From: Halomonas litopenaei
GTDB lineage: Bacteria > Pseudomonadota > Gammaproteobacteria > Pseudomonadales > Halomonadaceae
Direction of reading: 5' to 3'
DNA: 64,000 nt
NCBI RefSeq assembly: GCF_003045775.1
Contig: NZ_PXNS01000005.1
Coordinates: forward strand, 372,001 to 436,000
Below are positions 14,509-23,490 of this stretch, in pieces. Position 1 is the first letter of the stretch. Every line of letters begins with the position of its first letter. The translations under genes were made by a program, and so were the position numbers. The notes under the pieces were generated by a model that did not search any database, was not told the DNA's origin, and saw nothing but the letters and a program-made list of their open reading frames with translations.

Positions 14509-16864
14509 AATCAAACCGCTGTCTGAGTATCCTCAGTCCGTTGCCGACGACCAGCAGGCTCGAGCCCAGGTCGGCGAACACCGCCATCCACAGGGTGGCG
14601 TGGCCGGTCAGCGCCAGGGCCAGGAATACCGCCTTGATGCCGAGCGCCAGGGCGATGTTCTGCACCAGCAGGCGGCGGGTGCTGCGGGCCAGGTCGATCA
14701 GCCGCGGCAGACTGGCCGGGTCGTCGTTCATCAGCGCGATATCGGCGGTCTCGATGGCCACGTCGCTGCCTGCCGCGCCCATGGCGATGCCGATGTCGGC
14801 CCGGGCCAGTGCGGGGGCGTCGTTGATGCCGTCGCCGACCATGGCGCACACACCGCGGCGGGACAGCGCGTCCAGGCGCGCCAGCTTGTCCTCAGGCAAC
14901 AGCTCACCGTAGGCCTCGTCGATGCCGGCCTCACGGGCGATGGCGTCGACCCTGGCCTGGGCGTCGCCGCTGAGCATGCTGACGCTCACTCCCTGGCGGT
15001 GTAGGCGCTCGATGGCTTGGCGGCTGGTGATGCGCAGGGCGTCCCTGACCGCGAAGTAGGCCAGCAGCCGATCGTCGCGCCCCAGCCAGACGATGCCGGC
15101 GTCGTCGTCGGCGTCGGCGTCACTGTCCTCACTGTTCAGCTGGGCCTGGCTGACCCCCATCTCGCCGGCCAGGCGGGCGTTGCCGAGCCACACCGTCGCA
15201 CCGCTATCGGCCTCGCTTGCCACCAGGCCACGACCGCCGCGCTCCTCGACACCTTCCAGTGACACCGCGGGCTGAGAAGCAGGCTGAGAGCCCAGCCCCT
15301 GCACCAGGGCGCGGGACACCGGATGGTTGGAGCGCTCCGCCAGGGCGAGGGCCAGGCGCTGTCCCTCGGCGTCGCTGCTGTCACCGAGCGCAGCTGAGCG
15401 CACCAGCCGTGGCTTGCCCTCGGTCAGGGTGCCGGTCTTGTCCAGCGCCAGGTGGGTGAGTCGGGTGGCCTGCTCGAGAAAGACGCCGCCCTTGATCAGG
15501 ATACCCTGGCGTGCGGCGGCACCGAGGCCGCTGACCACCGTTACCGGGGTGGAGATCACCAGCGCGCAGGGGCAGGCGATGACCAGCAGCACCAGGGCGC
15601 GGTAGACCCCGTCGAGCCAGGGGCCGAGGCCGAGCAGTGGCCAGCCCAGCGCGACCAGCCCGGCCAGCACGAACACCACCGGGGTGTAGATGGCGGCGAA
15701 GCGATCGATGATGCGCTGCGTAGGCGCACGACGGGACTGGGCTTCTTCCACCGCGTGGATGATGCGCGCCAGGGTGGTGTCATTGGCCCGCCGGGTGACG
15801 CGGTAGTCGAAGTCGCCGGCCAGGTTGATGGAGCCGGCGTAGACGCTCTCGCCGAGGGAGCGATCACGCGGCAGGCTCTCGCCGGTGATCGGCGCCTCAT
15901 CCAGGCTAGGGTCACCGCGCACGATCTCGCCGTCCAGCGCCAGACGCTCGCCAGCGTGTACCCTGACCAGATCACCGATGGCGACGTCGTCAGCGTCGAT
16001 CTCGCGCCACTCGCCGCTGCCAGACTCTCCTTCATCAAGCACCCGTGCCCTGGGTGGGGCCAGGTCGAGCAGTCCTGAGATGGCCTGGCGCGCGCGTGCA
16101 AGCGACCCGGCCTCGAGGTGCTCGGCCAGGGTGAACAGCACGATCACCATGGCCGCCTCGGCCCAGTGGCCGATCAGCATGGCGCCGGTTACCGCCACGC
16201 TCATCAGCGCATTGATGTTGAGGGTGCCGTGGCGCAGCGCCACAAGGCCCTTTTTCCAGGTGGGAATGCCGACCAGGGCGATGGCGACGATGGCCAGCAG
16301 CGGCGTAAGCAAGCCTGCGGTCAGCCCGAGCCAGCCGATGGCCTCGGCGCCCAGGGCCAGAATGCCGGCCAGCGCGAGGCGCCCCCAGGGCGTCGTCGTG
16401 GTGCTGCGGGAATCATCGGCGGCGTTGGCGCCTTGGTCATCCTCGAAGCGAGGCGTCATGCCGGTGTCGCGGACACGGGCGGCCAAGGCGTCGCGATCGA
16501 CACCGTGGTGATGGACGACCAGACGACGCTGCATCAGCTGGAAGCTCAGTGCCTCGACCCCGGGAAGATCGGCCAGCGCCTTTCTGAGCACGCCTTCTTC
16601 GGTGGGGCAGCACATCTCGTCGATGGTCAGCGCAAGACGGCTGGCCGAAGGGGACGCTTCGCTGCTCTGTGGGGTGTCGGCAGTCTCGGCTGCCCCGCAG
16701 CAGGTACTGGTTCCCGCCGGCCTGGTTTCGCTTGTTGTTTCGTCTCTAGTTTCGGTCTTGGTTTCAGTGCGGGGCGTGGCACTGGAGGCGCAGCAGCCGG
16801 CCTTGCTCGTACTTTTCGCGCTGCGCTCTTCAGGGGAATCTGCCATCTTGGGGGAATCTACCAT
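14507..16864 (-). CDS. Heavy-metal-translocating P-type ATPase (Zn/Cd/Pb type)
   Basis: A 785-residue P1B ATPase. The N-terminus is long and hydrophilic, with scattered CC pairs, then a degenerate metal-binding domain with MCCPTEEGVLRKAL. The core has APITGES (actuator), the intramembrane IACPCALVISTP motif, the phosphorylated aspartate in LDKTGTLTEGK, SNHPVSRAL and VGDGINDAPALA. The CPC motif, the divergent CadR-like regulator and the MerR-type promoter all point to export of Zn(II), Cd(II) or Pb(II). The C-terminus overlaps a fragment of the convergent amidotransferase gene. Confidence 0.93.
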   Translation of the reverse strand: MVDSPKMADSPEERSAKSTSKAGCCASSATPRTETKTETRDETTSETRPAGTSTCCGAAETADTPQSSEASPSASRLALTIDEMCCPTEEGVLRKALADLPGVEALSFQLMQRRLVVHHHGVDRDALAARVRDTGMTPRFEDDQGANAADDSRSTTTTPWGRLALAGILALGAEAIGWLGLTAGLLTPLLAIVAIALVGIPTWKKGLVALRHGTLNINALMSVAVTGAMLIGHWAEAAMVIVLFTLAEHLEAGSLARARQAISGLLDLAPPRARVLDEGESGSGEWREIDADDVAIGDLVRVHAGERLALDGEIVRGDPSLDEAPITGESLPRDRSLGESVYAGSINLAGDFDYRVTRRANDTTLARIIHAVEEAQSRRAPTQRIIDRFAAIYTPVVFVLAGLVALGWPLLGLGPWLDGVYRALVLLVIACPCALVISTPVTVVSGLGAAARQGILIKGGVFLEQATRLTHLALDKTGTLTEGKPRLVRSAALGDSSDAEGQRLALALAERSNHPVSRALVQGLGSQPASQPAVSLEGVEERGGRGLVASEADSGATVWLGNARLAGEMGVSQAQLNSEDSDADADDDAGIVWLGRDDRLLAYFAVRDALRITSRQAIERLHRQGVSVSMLSGDAQARVDAIAREAGIDEAYGELLPEDKLARLDALSRRGVCAMVGDGINDAPALARADIGIAMGAAGSDVAIETADIALMNDDPASLPRLIDLARSTRRLLVQNIALALGIKAVFLALALTGHATLWMAVFADLGSSLLVVGNGLRILRQRFD

Positions 16865-16895
16865 TCTGGGAACTCCACTCGGGTCTCTGAGTCAG

Positions 16896-16926
16896 AGTTG
16901 ACACCCTGTAGTCACTATAGGGTCAA
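16896..16926 (-). promoter_or_regulatory. MerR-type metal-responsive promoter of the ATPase gene
   Basis: On the minus strand the -35 TTGACC (16921-16926) and -10-like TCAACT (16896-16901) are 19 bases apart. This over-long spacing is what MerR proteins correct by DNA distortion. The spacer holds the near-palindrome CCCTATAGTGACTACAGGG, very close to known CadR/PbrR/ZntR operators. It drives the ATPase gene and probably autoregulates the divergent regulator. Confidence 0.85.
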
Positions 16927-16989
16927 GGGCTGGCACGAGACAGTCGATGCCTGGCCAGAATGGACGGACGTTTGGCGGGAGGAAAATCC

Positions 16990-17439
16990 ATGAAGATCGG
17001 CGAGCTGGCAAGACGCAGCGGGGTCAAGGTGGAGACGGTGCGCTACTACGAGCGCGAAGGACTGCTGCCCGAGCCTGCGCGCAGCGAGGGCAATTATCGA
17101 CTCTATCGTGAGGCCCACGCCGAGCGCCTGGACTTTATCCGTCACTGCCGCGCCCTGGACATGACGCTGGACGAGATCCGCGCGCTGCTGGTCTGTCAGG
17201 ACGATCCCGAGCAGCCCTGCGAGGAGGCCGACGCCCTGATCGAGGCGCACCTGGGGCACGTCGAGCAGAGGATCGCACAGCTCTCCAGGCTCAAGGTCGA
17301 ACTGGAAGGCCTGCGTCGTCGCTGCGCAGGCCAGGGCAAGGTCGGCGAGTGCGGCATCCTCAATGAACTGTCCCAGCCGGTCGATCCCCCCGAGACGCTG
17401 GAGCATGCCCACGTCGGTGGCGTCCATCCGCGGCGTTGA
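16990..17439 (+). CDS. cadR: MerR-family Cd/Pb-responsive regulator (CadR-like)
   Basis: A 149-residue MerR protein. The N-terminal helix-turn-helix is MKIGELARRSGVKVETVRYYEREGLLP. A long dimerisation helix follows, then metal-binding cysteines in LLVCQDD, EQPCEEAD, RRCAG and GECG. The C-terminal HAHVGGVHPRR has extra histidines, as in CadR proteins. It lies divergent from the metal ATPase and the MerR-type operator sits between them. The ATG follows a GGAGGA ribosome site. Confidence 0.88.
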   Translation: MKIGELARRSGVKVETVRYYEREGLLPEPARSEGNYRLYREAHAERLDFIRHCRALDMTLDEIRALLVCQDDPEQPCEEADALIEAHLGHVEQRIAQLSRLKVELEGLRRRCAGQGKVGECGILNELSQPVDPPETLEHAHVGGVHPRR

Positions 17440-17510
17440 GCCCGGCTGGCGCAAGCCCGCGTCTCCCCTTGCAGAGAGCCCGGACAGGACACCTGGAGCC
17501 GGACACGACA

Positions 17511-17532
17511 GCGCCGCCCCGAGGGGCGGCGC
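17511..17532. terminator. GC-rich hairpin between convergent cadR and msrA
   Basis: GCGCCGCCCC and GGGGCGGCGC form a near-perfect stem with a tiny GA loop. No T tract follows on either strand, so it may act as a barrier or as a processed 3' end rather than a classical terminator. Confidence 0.6.
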
Positions 17533-17583
17533 TGGTGGGTGCTGTGATGCGATGGCCTGGTTGGCGTTGTCAGACGACGCGCA

Positions 17584-18093
17584 TCAGGCCTCTTCGGTGC
17601 GCCTGGGCAGTACCCAGTCCTTGCGCGGGAAGTGGCAGGTGTAGCCATGGGGAATGCGCTGCAGGTAGTCCTGGTGCTCGGGCTCGGCCTCCCAGAAATC
17701 CCCCACCGGCTCGACCTCGGTGACCACCTTGCCGGGCCACAGACCCGAGGCTTCCACGTCGGCGATGGTGTCGAGCGCTTCACGCTTCTGCTCCTCGTCC
17801 ACGTAGTAGATGGCCGAGCGGTAGGACATGCCACGGTCGTTGCCCTGACGATTGGGCGTGGTCGGGTCATGGATCTGGAAGAAGTACTCCAGCAGCTTGC
17901 GATAGCTGATCACGTCGGGATCGAACAGGATCTCGATACCCTCGGCGTGGGTGCCGTGGTTACGATAGGTGGCGTTCTGCACGTCGCCACCGGTGTAGCC
18001 GACCCGGGTGTACTCGACCCCTGGCAACTGGCGAATCAGATCCTGCATGCCCCAGAAGCACCCGCCTGCGAGAACTGCGCGTTGTTGTGCCAT
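17584..18093 (-). CDS. msrA: Peptide-methionine (S)-S-oxide reductase MsrA
   Basis: A 169-residue MsrA. The catalytic cysteine is Cys12 in [29 protein letters not shown] and [12 protein letters not shown] are family blocks. It reduces the S epimer of methionine sulfoxide in oxidised proteins. It is the second gene of a two-gene operon, 2 bases after msrB, so both epimers are handled together. Confidence 0.96.
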   Translation of the reverse strand: MAQQRAVLAGGCFWGMQDLIRQLPGVEYTRVGYTGGDVQNATYRNHGTHAEGIEILFDPDVISYRKLLEYFFQIHDPTTPNRQGNDRGMSYRSAIYYVDEEQKREALDTIADVEASGLWPGKVVTEVEPVGDFWEAEPEHQDYLQRIPHGYTCHFPRKDWVLPRRTEEA

Positions 18094-18095
18094 GT

Positions 18096-18542
18096 TCAGA
18101 CCTCCTCGACTTGATTCAGATATTCGCCGTAGCCCTCGGCTTCCATGTCATCGCGATGGATGAACCTGAGCGACGCCGAGTTGATGCAGTAGCGCATGCC
18201 TCCCTTGTCCCTGGGGCCGTCGTTGAAGACGTGACCCAGGTGGCTGTCACCGTGGGATGAGCGCACCTCGGTGCGGATCATGCCATGGGACGAATCCACC
18301 AGCTCGTTGACGTAGGCCGGCTCGATCGGCTTGGTGAAGCTGGGCCAGCCACAGCCGGACTCGTACTTGTCCGACGAGGCGAACAGCGGCTCGCCAGAGA
18401 CGATGTCCACGTAGATGCCGGGCTCCTGGTTGTGCAGGTGCTCCCCGGTGCCGGGACGCTCGGTGCCGCTTTCCTGGGTGACCCGATACTGCTCGCGGTT
18501 CAGTCGGGCGATGGCCTCGGGTGACTTTTCATAGCTTTTCAT
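18096..18542 (-). CDS. msrB: Peptide-methionine (R)-S-oxide reductase MsrB
   Basis: A 148-residue MsrB. The catalytic cysteine is Cys119 in [14 protein letters not shown] and the probable resolving cysteine is Cys64 in SGCGWPSF. Only these two cysteines are present, so the zinc-binding CxxC pairs of some MsrB proteins are absent. It acts on the R epimer of methionine sulfoxide. It is the first gene of msrBA and has a GGAGAG ribosome site. Confidence 0.96.
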   Translation of the reverse strand: MKSYEKSPEAIARLNREQYRVTQESGTERPGTGEHLHNQEPGIYVDIVSGEPLFASSDKYESGCGWPSFTKPIEPAYVNELVDSSHGMIRTEVRSSHGDSHLGHVFNDGPRDKGGMRYCINSASLRFIHRDDMEAEGYGEYLNQVEEV

Positions 18543-18657
18543 GGGCTCTCCTCGTGGGTGGGGGAGACGCAGGCTCGGCGCGATGGCTTGCCATCAAGGT
18601 TACACGCCAGCTTGCGGGACCGTAATCAGTCGTGGTGATGGAGAGATCCTTACACGC

Positions 18658-19815
18658 CTAACGATTCGTGTCACGCCGATGCAGGCATTGGCCCAGCGCC
18701 CAGACCTGGTCGATCGCCCAGTCATCGTCGCCGAGCACCAGCAGATCGGCGTCCTGACCGACCGCCAGACGTCCCTTGCGCTTGAGCCCGAGGGCGTCTG
18801 CGGCGTGGGTGCTGGCGAGGCCCACGGCGACCTCCAGGGCGATGCCGTGGTCGTTGACGCACTCGCCCAGTACCTCGAACAGGCTGTCCAGGCGGCCAGC
18901 CTCGAGGCCGACGAATCGCCCCTCGGCGTCAAAGCGGGGCAGGGAAGCGTTGGCGTCGGAGGACAGGCTGATGCGCGAAGGGTCGACGCGGGCCTTGAGC
19001 GCCCTGGCGGCGGCTTCTGACGCAGGCACCTCGCCGTCGGCCAGAAGCTCCTGCGTGGTGCTGGTGGTGAAGTCGATCCGCCCGCCGTCCCGGGCGAAGC
19101 GCAGGCCATCCTCGAACAGCGCCGCGGTGCGGTTGATGTGGGTCGGCATGAACTGGGCGATGGGCAAGGCCGTGGTGCGTGCTACCTCACGCAATATCTC
19201 CAGGCCACCTTCGGCGTCGCCGGTGTGGATGAAGACGATCCCGGACTTGCCGGCGAGCATTCCTGCGGTGCGGCTCTCGGAGGCCAGCCGAGCAAGCTCA
19301 TGGGCGCTGGGCTGGGAGCCGCGATGGTCGCTGATGGCGACCTCACCGACGCCGATGAACTCGGGGATATGGACGATATCCTCGGCCACCGAGCCGGTCA
19401 GGGTCACCGGCGGCAGCTGGTAGGAGCCGGTGTAGGCGTAGCAGCTCAGGCCGCCGGCGGCGAGCTCGCGTACCTTGCCGAGCAGGTTGGCCGGCGTGCG
19501 GGTCAGAGCGTCGGTGCCGAGCGCCCCCACCAGGGTGGTGACGCCGGAGGCGATGGCATCCTCGAGGCGGAGCTCGGGGGTGCGGGTGCCAAAGCCGCCT
19601 TCGCCACCACCGCCGGTCATGTGCACCAGCGGATCGACCAGGCCAGGGATGACCCGCCGGCCCTCGAGGTCGTGTACCTCGAGGCCGGGAAAGTGTTCAT
19701 CGACGCTGGCCTCGGGCTCCAGCACCGCCGCGATGCGGCGGTCGGTGATCAGCAGGTGCTTCAGGCCCATCGCGGCAGGGGCGTAGAGGCGGGCATTCTT
19801 CAGAAGGGTCAGCAT
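18658..19815 (-). CDS. IadA-like amidohydrolase with altered metal site
   Basis: A 385-residue amidohydrolase matching isoaspartyl dipeptidase (IadA) over its length: VIPGLVDPLVHMTGGGGEGG, GVTTLVGALGTDALTRTP, AISDHRGSQPS, PTHINR, and LSSDANASL. IadA cleaves beta-aspartyl dipeptides. Two expected metal ligands are changed. The first histidine of the HxH motif is Leu (DPLVH), and the residue aligned with the carboxylated lysine before AISDHR is Glu. The later histidines (FIHTGD, PTHINR) and the aspartate in SSDAN remain. It is the last gene of an amino-acid ABC importer operon, about 60 bases after the second binding protein. Function as a true IadA is therefore uncertain. Confidence 0.72.
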   Translation of the reverse strand: MLTLLKNARLYAPAAMGLKHLLITDRRIAAVLEPEASVDEHFPGLEVHDLEGRRVIPGLVDPLVHMTGGGGEGGFGTRTPELRLEDAIASGVTTLVGALGTDALTRTPANLLGKVRELAAGGLSCYAYTGSYQLPPVTLTGSVAEDIVHIPEFIGVGEVAISDHRGSQPSAHELARLASESRTAGMLAGKSGIVFIHTGDAEGGLEILREVARTTALPIAQFMPTHINRTAALFEDGLRFARDGGRIDFTTSTTQELLADGEVPASEAAARALKARVDPSRISLSSDANASLPRFDAEGRFVGLEAGRLDSLFEVLGECVNDHGIALEVAVGLASTHAADALGLKRKGRLAVGQDADLLVLGDDDWAIDQVWALGQCLHRRDTNR

Positions 19816-19876
19816 GGCGGCTCCCGAGACAGGGCCGGCCCTGGGGCAGGCCGGCCTGAACGATAAAGGGCAACGT

Positions 19877-20659
19877 TCACAGTTTGACGTCGTAGCTGAA
19901 GTACTCGTTCATGATCTCGTCGTAGGTGCCGTCTGACTTGAGCTCGGCCAGGGCCTCGTTGAAACGCTCGGCGAGTTCACGGTCGCGCTTGCGGAAGGCC
20001 ACGCCGACGCCCTGGCCGAAGTAGGTCTCGGGCTCCTTGATGAAGTCGCTGATGCGCACGAAGTCGCTCTGTTCGGTATCGATGTCGATCATCGCCTCGG
20101 CGATCGGATAGTCCATGAAGGTCAGGTCCAGGCGGCCGGCACGCAGGTCGGCGACCACGTCGTCGGCACTGGCGTAGCGGCGCACTTCGAGCACATCGCC
20201 GTACAGGTCGGTGACGTAGCGATCCTGCAGGGTGGCGCGCTGCACGCCGACGCTCAGGCCTTCGAGGCTGGCCTTGTCGGCGATGTCGATGTCGCGGCCG
20301 CGCGGCGTGATCCAGGCGCTCGGGGTGGTGTAGTAGGGCTCGGAAAACAGCACCTGGCGGCTGCGTTCCTCGGTGATCGCCATGGACGACATGATGGCGT
20401 CGAACTTGCGCGCCATCAGCGCCGGGATCATGCCGTCCCAGGGCTGCTCGACCCAGGTGCACTGGATCTCGAGGCGCTCGCAGACGGCGTTGCCCAGGTC
20501 GATCTCGAAGCCGGTCAGGGTACCGTCGGCGGTCTTGTACTCGAAGGGTTCGTAGGGCACATCGACGGCCAGGCGAAGCGGCTCATCGGCGAGTGCTGGG
20601 CCTGCGCCGATCATCAGCGCGGACAGGGCGGAGGCGAGCAGCAGGGGAGAACGATTCAT
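19877..20659 (-). CDS. Amino-acid ABC transporter binding protein (second copy)
   Basis: A 260-residue periplasmic binding protein of the HisJ/ArtJ/AotJ group. The signal peptide is MNRSPLLLASALSALMIGAG, cleaved near ALADE. The mature protein has VPYEPFEYKTADGTLTGFEI, WDGMIPALMARKFDAIMSSM and GVQRATLQDRYV. It is clearly paralogous to the binding protein at 21075. The start was set after the AAGGAAG ribosome site; a frame six codons longer exists. Its pairing with the IadA-like gene suggests a distinct ligand, possibly a peptide-like compound. Confidence 0.87.
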   Translation of the reverse strand: MNRSPLLLASALSALMIGAGPALADEPLRLAVDVPYEPFEYKTADGTLTGFEIDLGNAVCERLEIQCTWVEQPWDGMIPALMARKFDAIMSSMAITEERSRQVLFSEPYYTTPSAWITPRGRDIDIADKASLEGLSVGVQRATLQDRYVTDLYGDVLEVRRYASADDVVADLRAGRLDLTFMDYPIAEAMIDIDTEQSDFVRISDFIKEPETYFGQGVGVAFRKRDRELAERFNEALAELKSDGTYDEIMNEYFSYDVKL

Positions 20660-21074
20660 GGGGACTTCCTTGGACAAGAGTGAATAACCACAGCATATGA
20701 CCCCTGCAGCGATGCATCAGCAGGGGGCTGCCGACAGGCAGGGGAATGTCGCCAGGGGAGGGCGAACAAGCAGAACTTTCAAGGCGTTGGAGTATACGCC
20801 GGGGACGCTATTCGTCGAACCATTCGCTCAGGGCAAAGCCATCCAGCCAGGGCGGCCGGGGAAGGGACTCTGCGAAGATGGGGAGCCAGGTCAGGGGCAC
20901 GAAGATGTCCTGTCGCTTCAAGGTGCTGTCGAGTGTTCTAGCGAGTGCTACAGCAAGTGTTCCAGCGAGTGCCGGTGGTGACACCGGACCCAAGAGGGTC
21001 CGGCGCGGTGCCTGCTCGAGGCGTTGGCTCGGGCAGGACTTGTTGCTTCAGCAAGATGCTTATTCAGCAAAGAC
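20660..21074. other. 415-base gap between two binding-protein genes, with short tandem repeats
   Basis: No coding region is supported here. The gap holds a four-fold 12-base repeat (20931-20978, units like GAGTGTTCTAGC), a hairpin at 20984-21003, and duplicated copies of the aotJ gene end next to its stop codon (TTATTCAGCAAAG at 21060-21072, plus a weaker copy at 21042-21055). Confidence 0.75.
20984..21003. terminator. Hairpin after the first binding-protein gene
   Basis: CCGGACCC pairs with GGGTCCGG around an AAGA loop, 72 bases beyond the aotJ stop on the minus strand. No T tract follows. It may separate or stabilise the aotJ message from the downstream binding protein and iadA-like genes. 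Confidence 0.55.
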
Positions 21075-21842
21075 TTATTCAGCAAAGTACTTGGCATGAA
21101 TCTCTTCGTAGGTGCCGTTGTCCTTCAGGGTGGCGAGCGCCTCGTTGAAGGCCTTGGCCAGGTCCTCGTCACGCTGACGGAAGGCGATGCCGAAGCCGTC
21201 ACCGAAGTACTCCTTGGGCTCGGTGATCTGCTCACCGACCACCTTGTAGTCGCCTGCCTCGCTGTCCAGCAGGGTCGACTTGCCGACCGGATAGTCGAGG
21301 AAGCCGATGTCGACGCGGCCGGAGTCCATGTCCAGCACCAGGTCGTCGGCGGTGGCGTAGCGGCTGACATCGGCCACGTCGCCGTACAGGTCGGTGACGT
21401 AGTTGTCCTGCAGGGTGCCACGCTGCACGCCGATGGTCAGACCCTCGAGGGACTCGACGTCAGGGTTGCCCATCTCCAGGTCGGTCGGGGCGAACCAGGC
21501 GGACGGCGGGGTGAAGTAGGGGTCGGAGAACAGCACCTGCTCACGACGCTCGTCGTTGATGGTCATGGAGGACATGATGGCGTCGTACTTGCGCGCCATC
21601 AGGCCGGGGATGATGCCGTCCCAGCCCTGAACCACCCACTCGCACTGGATGCCGACTTCAGCACAAAGAGCGTTACCCAGATCGATGTCGAAGCCGGTCA
21701 GCTCGCCGTCGGGGGTGCGGTATTCCATCGGCTCGTAGGGCACATCGACGCCGATGCGGATGTCACGAACCTCGGCCTGGGCGGTAGAAGCGAGAACCGC
21801 GGTGCCGATCAGGCCAGCGGTAAAGAGCTTGCGCAGTGTCAT
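21075..21842 (-). CDS. aotJ: Amino-acid (arginine/ornithine-type) ABC transporter binding protein
   Basis: A 255-residue periplasmic binding protein with signal peptide MTLRKLFTAGLIGTAVLAST and cleavage near AQAEV. It has VPYEPMEYRTPDGELTGFDI, WDGIIPGLMARKYDAIMSSM and GVQRGTLQDNYV, matching the arginine/ornithine/histidine receptor group. It follows the two permease genes of the same operon, separated from them by a hairpin at 22003-22026. The gene end TTTGCTGAATAAG is duplicated immediately downstream. The arginine-type ligand is supported by the adjacent astE gene. Confidence 0.88.
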   Translation of the reverse strand: MTLRKLFTAGLIGTAVLASTAQAEVRDIRIGVDVPYEPMEYRTPDGELTGFDIDLGNALCAEVGIQCEWVVQGWDGIIPGLMARKYDAIMSSMTINDERREQVLFSDPYFTPPSAWFAPTDLEMGNPDVESLEGLTIGVQRGTLQDNYVTDLYGDVADVSRYATADDLVLDMDSGRVDIGFLDYPVGKSTLLDSEAGDYKVVGEQITEPKEYFGDGFGIAFRQRDEDLAKAFNEALATLKDNGTYEEIHAKYFAE

Positions 21843-22002
21843 ATAGGTAAACCCTTGTTATTGATAAGCGGGTGTTGATGCGATGGGAGGGCGTCTTGTG
21901 GACGCATACCATCACCTTAGCGAATCGGGGCCCTCTCAGGAAGGGCAGGGCGGCAGAAATGAAACGCCAGTTCCCAACGCTTGTTTGACGATAGCGCGAC
22001 GG

Positions 22003-22026
22003 CGCCGGAGGCGGTGGCCTCCGGCG
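22003..22026. terminator. Intra-operon hairpin between permease and binding-protein genes
   Basis: CGCCGGAGG pairs with CCTCCGGCG around a six-base loop, just after the aotM stop on the minus strand. With no T tract it is more likely a 3' stabiliser or partial terminator that sets different levels for membrane and periplasmic components. Confidence 0.55.
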
Positions 22027-22036
22027 TCACGACGGC

Positions 22037-22768
22037 TTAACCGGAGGCCGGCTTCAAGTGGGCCAGCAGGCGCTTTTCCAGATAGCGGAACAGGTACAGG
22101 ATGGCGAAGGTCAGGCACAGGTAGATCGCCGCCACGAACAGGAAGGCGTCGAAGGGCGCGTAGTAGCGGGCATAGACGAAGCGTGCCGCACCGGTCAGGT
22201 CCATGATGGTCACGACGCTGGCGATGGCGCTGGCGTGGAGCATGAAGATCACCTCGTTGCCGTAGGCCGGCAGCGCCCGGCGGAAGGCGCTGGGCAGCAC
22301 GATGCGGCGCATCATCAGCGAGTAGCGCATGCCGTAGGCCCTGGCCGCCTCGATCTCGCCACGCGGGGTAGCCTTGATCGCACCATGGAAGATCTCGGTG
22401 GTGTAGGCCGCGGTGTTCAACGAGAACGCCACCAGCGCCGGGAAGAACGGCTTCTCCAGCAGTACCCATAGCCAGGTGTCCTGGATGCCCTCGACGAACA
22501 CCACGCCGTAGTAGATCAGGTAGAGCTGCACCAGCAGCGGCGTGCCGCGGAACACATAGGTGTAGAAGAAGATCGGCATCTTGATCCAGCGGCGCTTGGA
22601 ACCTCGGCCAATGGCCAGTGGCACCGCGGCGATCAGGCCGACGATCAATGACAGGAACACCAGCTGGACCGTGGTGGTCAGGCCCTCACCGTAGTACGAC
22701 AGGGTGTCGAGGGTGAAGATGGTGTTGTCGGCCAGCAGTGCTTCGATTGAGGCAAGCAGTGAATCCAT
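22037..22768 (-). CDS. aotM: Amino-acid ABC transporter permease (HisM/AotM type)
   Basis: A 243-residue membrane protein with the binding-protein-dependent permease motif EIEAARAYGMRYSLMMRRIVLPSA (residues about 150-173), which docks on the ATPase. The glycine and hydrophobic segments (LVFLSLIVGLIAAVPLAIG) are typical of HisMQ permeases. Its start overlaps the stop of the upstream permease, so they are translationally coupled. Confidence 0.92.
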   Translation of the reverse strand: MDSLLASIEALLADNTIFTLDTLSYYGEGLTTTVQLVFLSLIVGLIAAVPLAIGRGSKRRWIKMPIFFYTYVFRGTPLLVQLYLIYYGVVFVEGIQDTWLWVLLEKPFFPALVAFSLNTAAYTTEIFHGAIKATPRGEIEAARAYGMRYSLMMRRIVLPSAFRRALPAYGNEVIFMLHASAIASVVTIMDLTGAARFVYARYYAPFDAFLFVAAIYLCLTFAILYLFRYLEKRLLAHLKPASG

Positions 22769-23472
22769 CAGTCATGCCCTCCGAAGCCGATGTCGTAGCG
22801 CTTCTGCAGTCTGGCGAAGAACCACTCCGAGACGCTGGCGATCAGCAGATAGATGACCGCCACGATGATCATGAACAGGAAGGGCTCGCGGGTGGCCTTG
22901 GAGGCCTCCGCGGCGACCCGCACCATGTCGGACAGGCCGATCACCGAGACCAGGGCGGTGGTCTTCAACAGCACCATCCAGTTGTTGGACAGGCCCGGCA
23001 GGGCATGGCGCATCATCTGCGGGAAGCGAATACGGCGGAACACCAGGGCGTGGCTCATGCCGTAGGCGCGGCCTGCCTCGATCTGGCCGCTGTCCACCGC
23101 CAGAAAGGCGCCACGGAAGGTCTCGCCCATATAGGCACCGAAGATCAGGCCGATGGTCAGGACGCCGGCGACGAACTCGTTGACGTTGATGAAGATGTCG
23201 ATACCGAAGCGGGCATACAGCCAGTCGGTGACCATGTTGATGCCGATCTGGCCGCCGAAGAACAGCAGCATCATCAGCACCAGGTCCGGTACGCCGCGGA
23301 TGATGGTGGTATAGAGGGTGCCCAGGCGGTGGGCCACCCAGTTGCGCGACATCTTGGCGCTGGCGGTGACAAGGCCAAGCCCGATGGCCAGGATCAGTGA
23401 CAGCACCGCCAGTTCGATGGTGACCAGCGCCCCCTCGAGAAGGCGTGGCCCGTAACCGTGAAGGTCAATCAT
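22768..23472 (-). CDS. aotQ: Amino-acid ABC transporter permease (HisQ/AotQ type)
   Basis: A 234-residue permease with the ATPase-contact loop QIEAGRAYGMSHALVFRRIRFPQM and an early TIELAVLSLILAIGLGLVTA segment. It forms the heterodimeric channel with the following permease. It starts 18 bases after the ATPase gene and overlaps the next gene. Confidence 0.92.
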   Translation of the reverse strand: MIDLHGYGPRLLEGALVTIELAVLSLILAIGLGLVTASAKMSRNWVAHRLGTLYTTIIRGVPDLVLMMLLFFGGQIGINMVTDWLYARFGIDIFINVNEFVAGVLTIGLIFGAYMGETFRGAFLAVDSGQIEAGRAYGMSHALVFRRIRFPQMMRHALPGLSNNWMVLLKTTALVSVIGLSDMVRVAAEASKATREPFLFMIIVAVIYLLIASVSEWFFARLQKRYDIGFGGHD

Positions 23473-23490
23473 GGGTCTCTCCTGGCCGCC

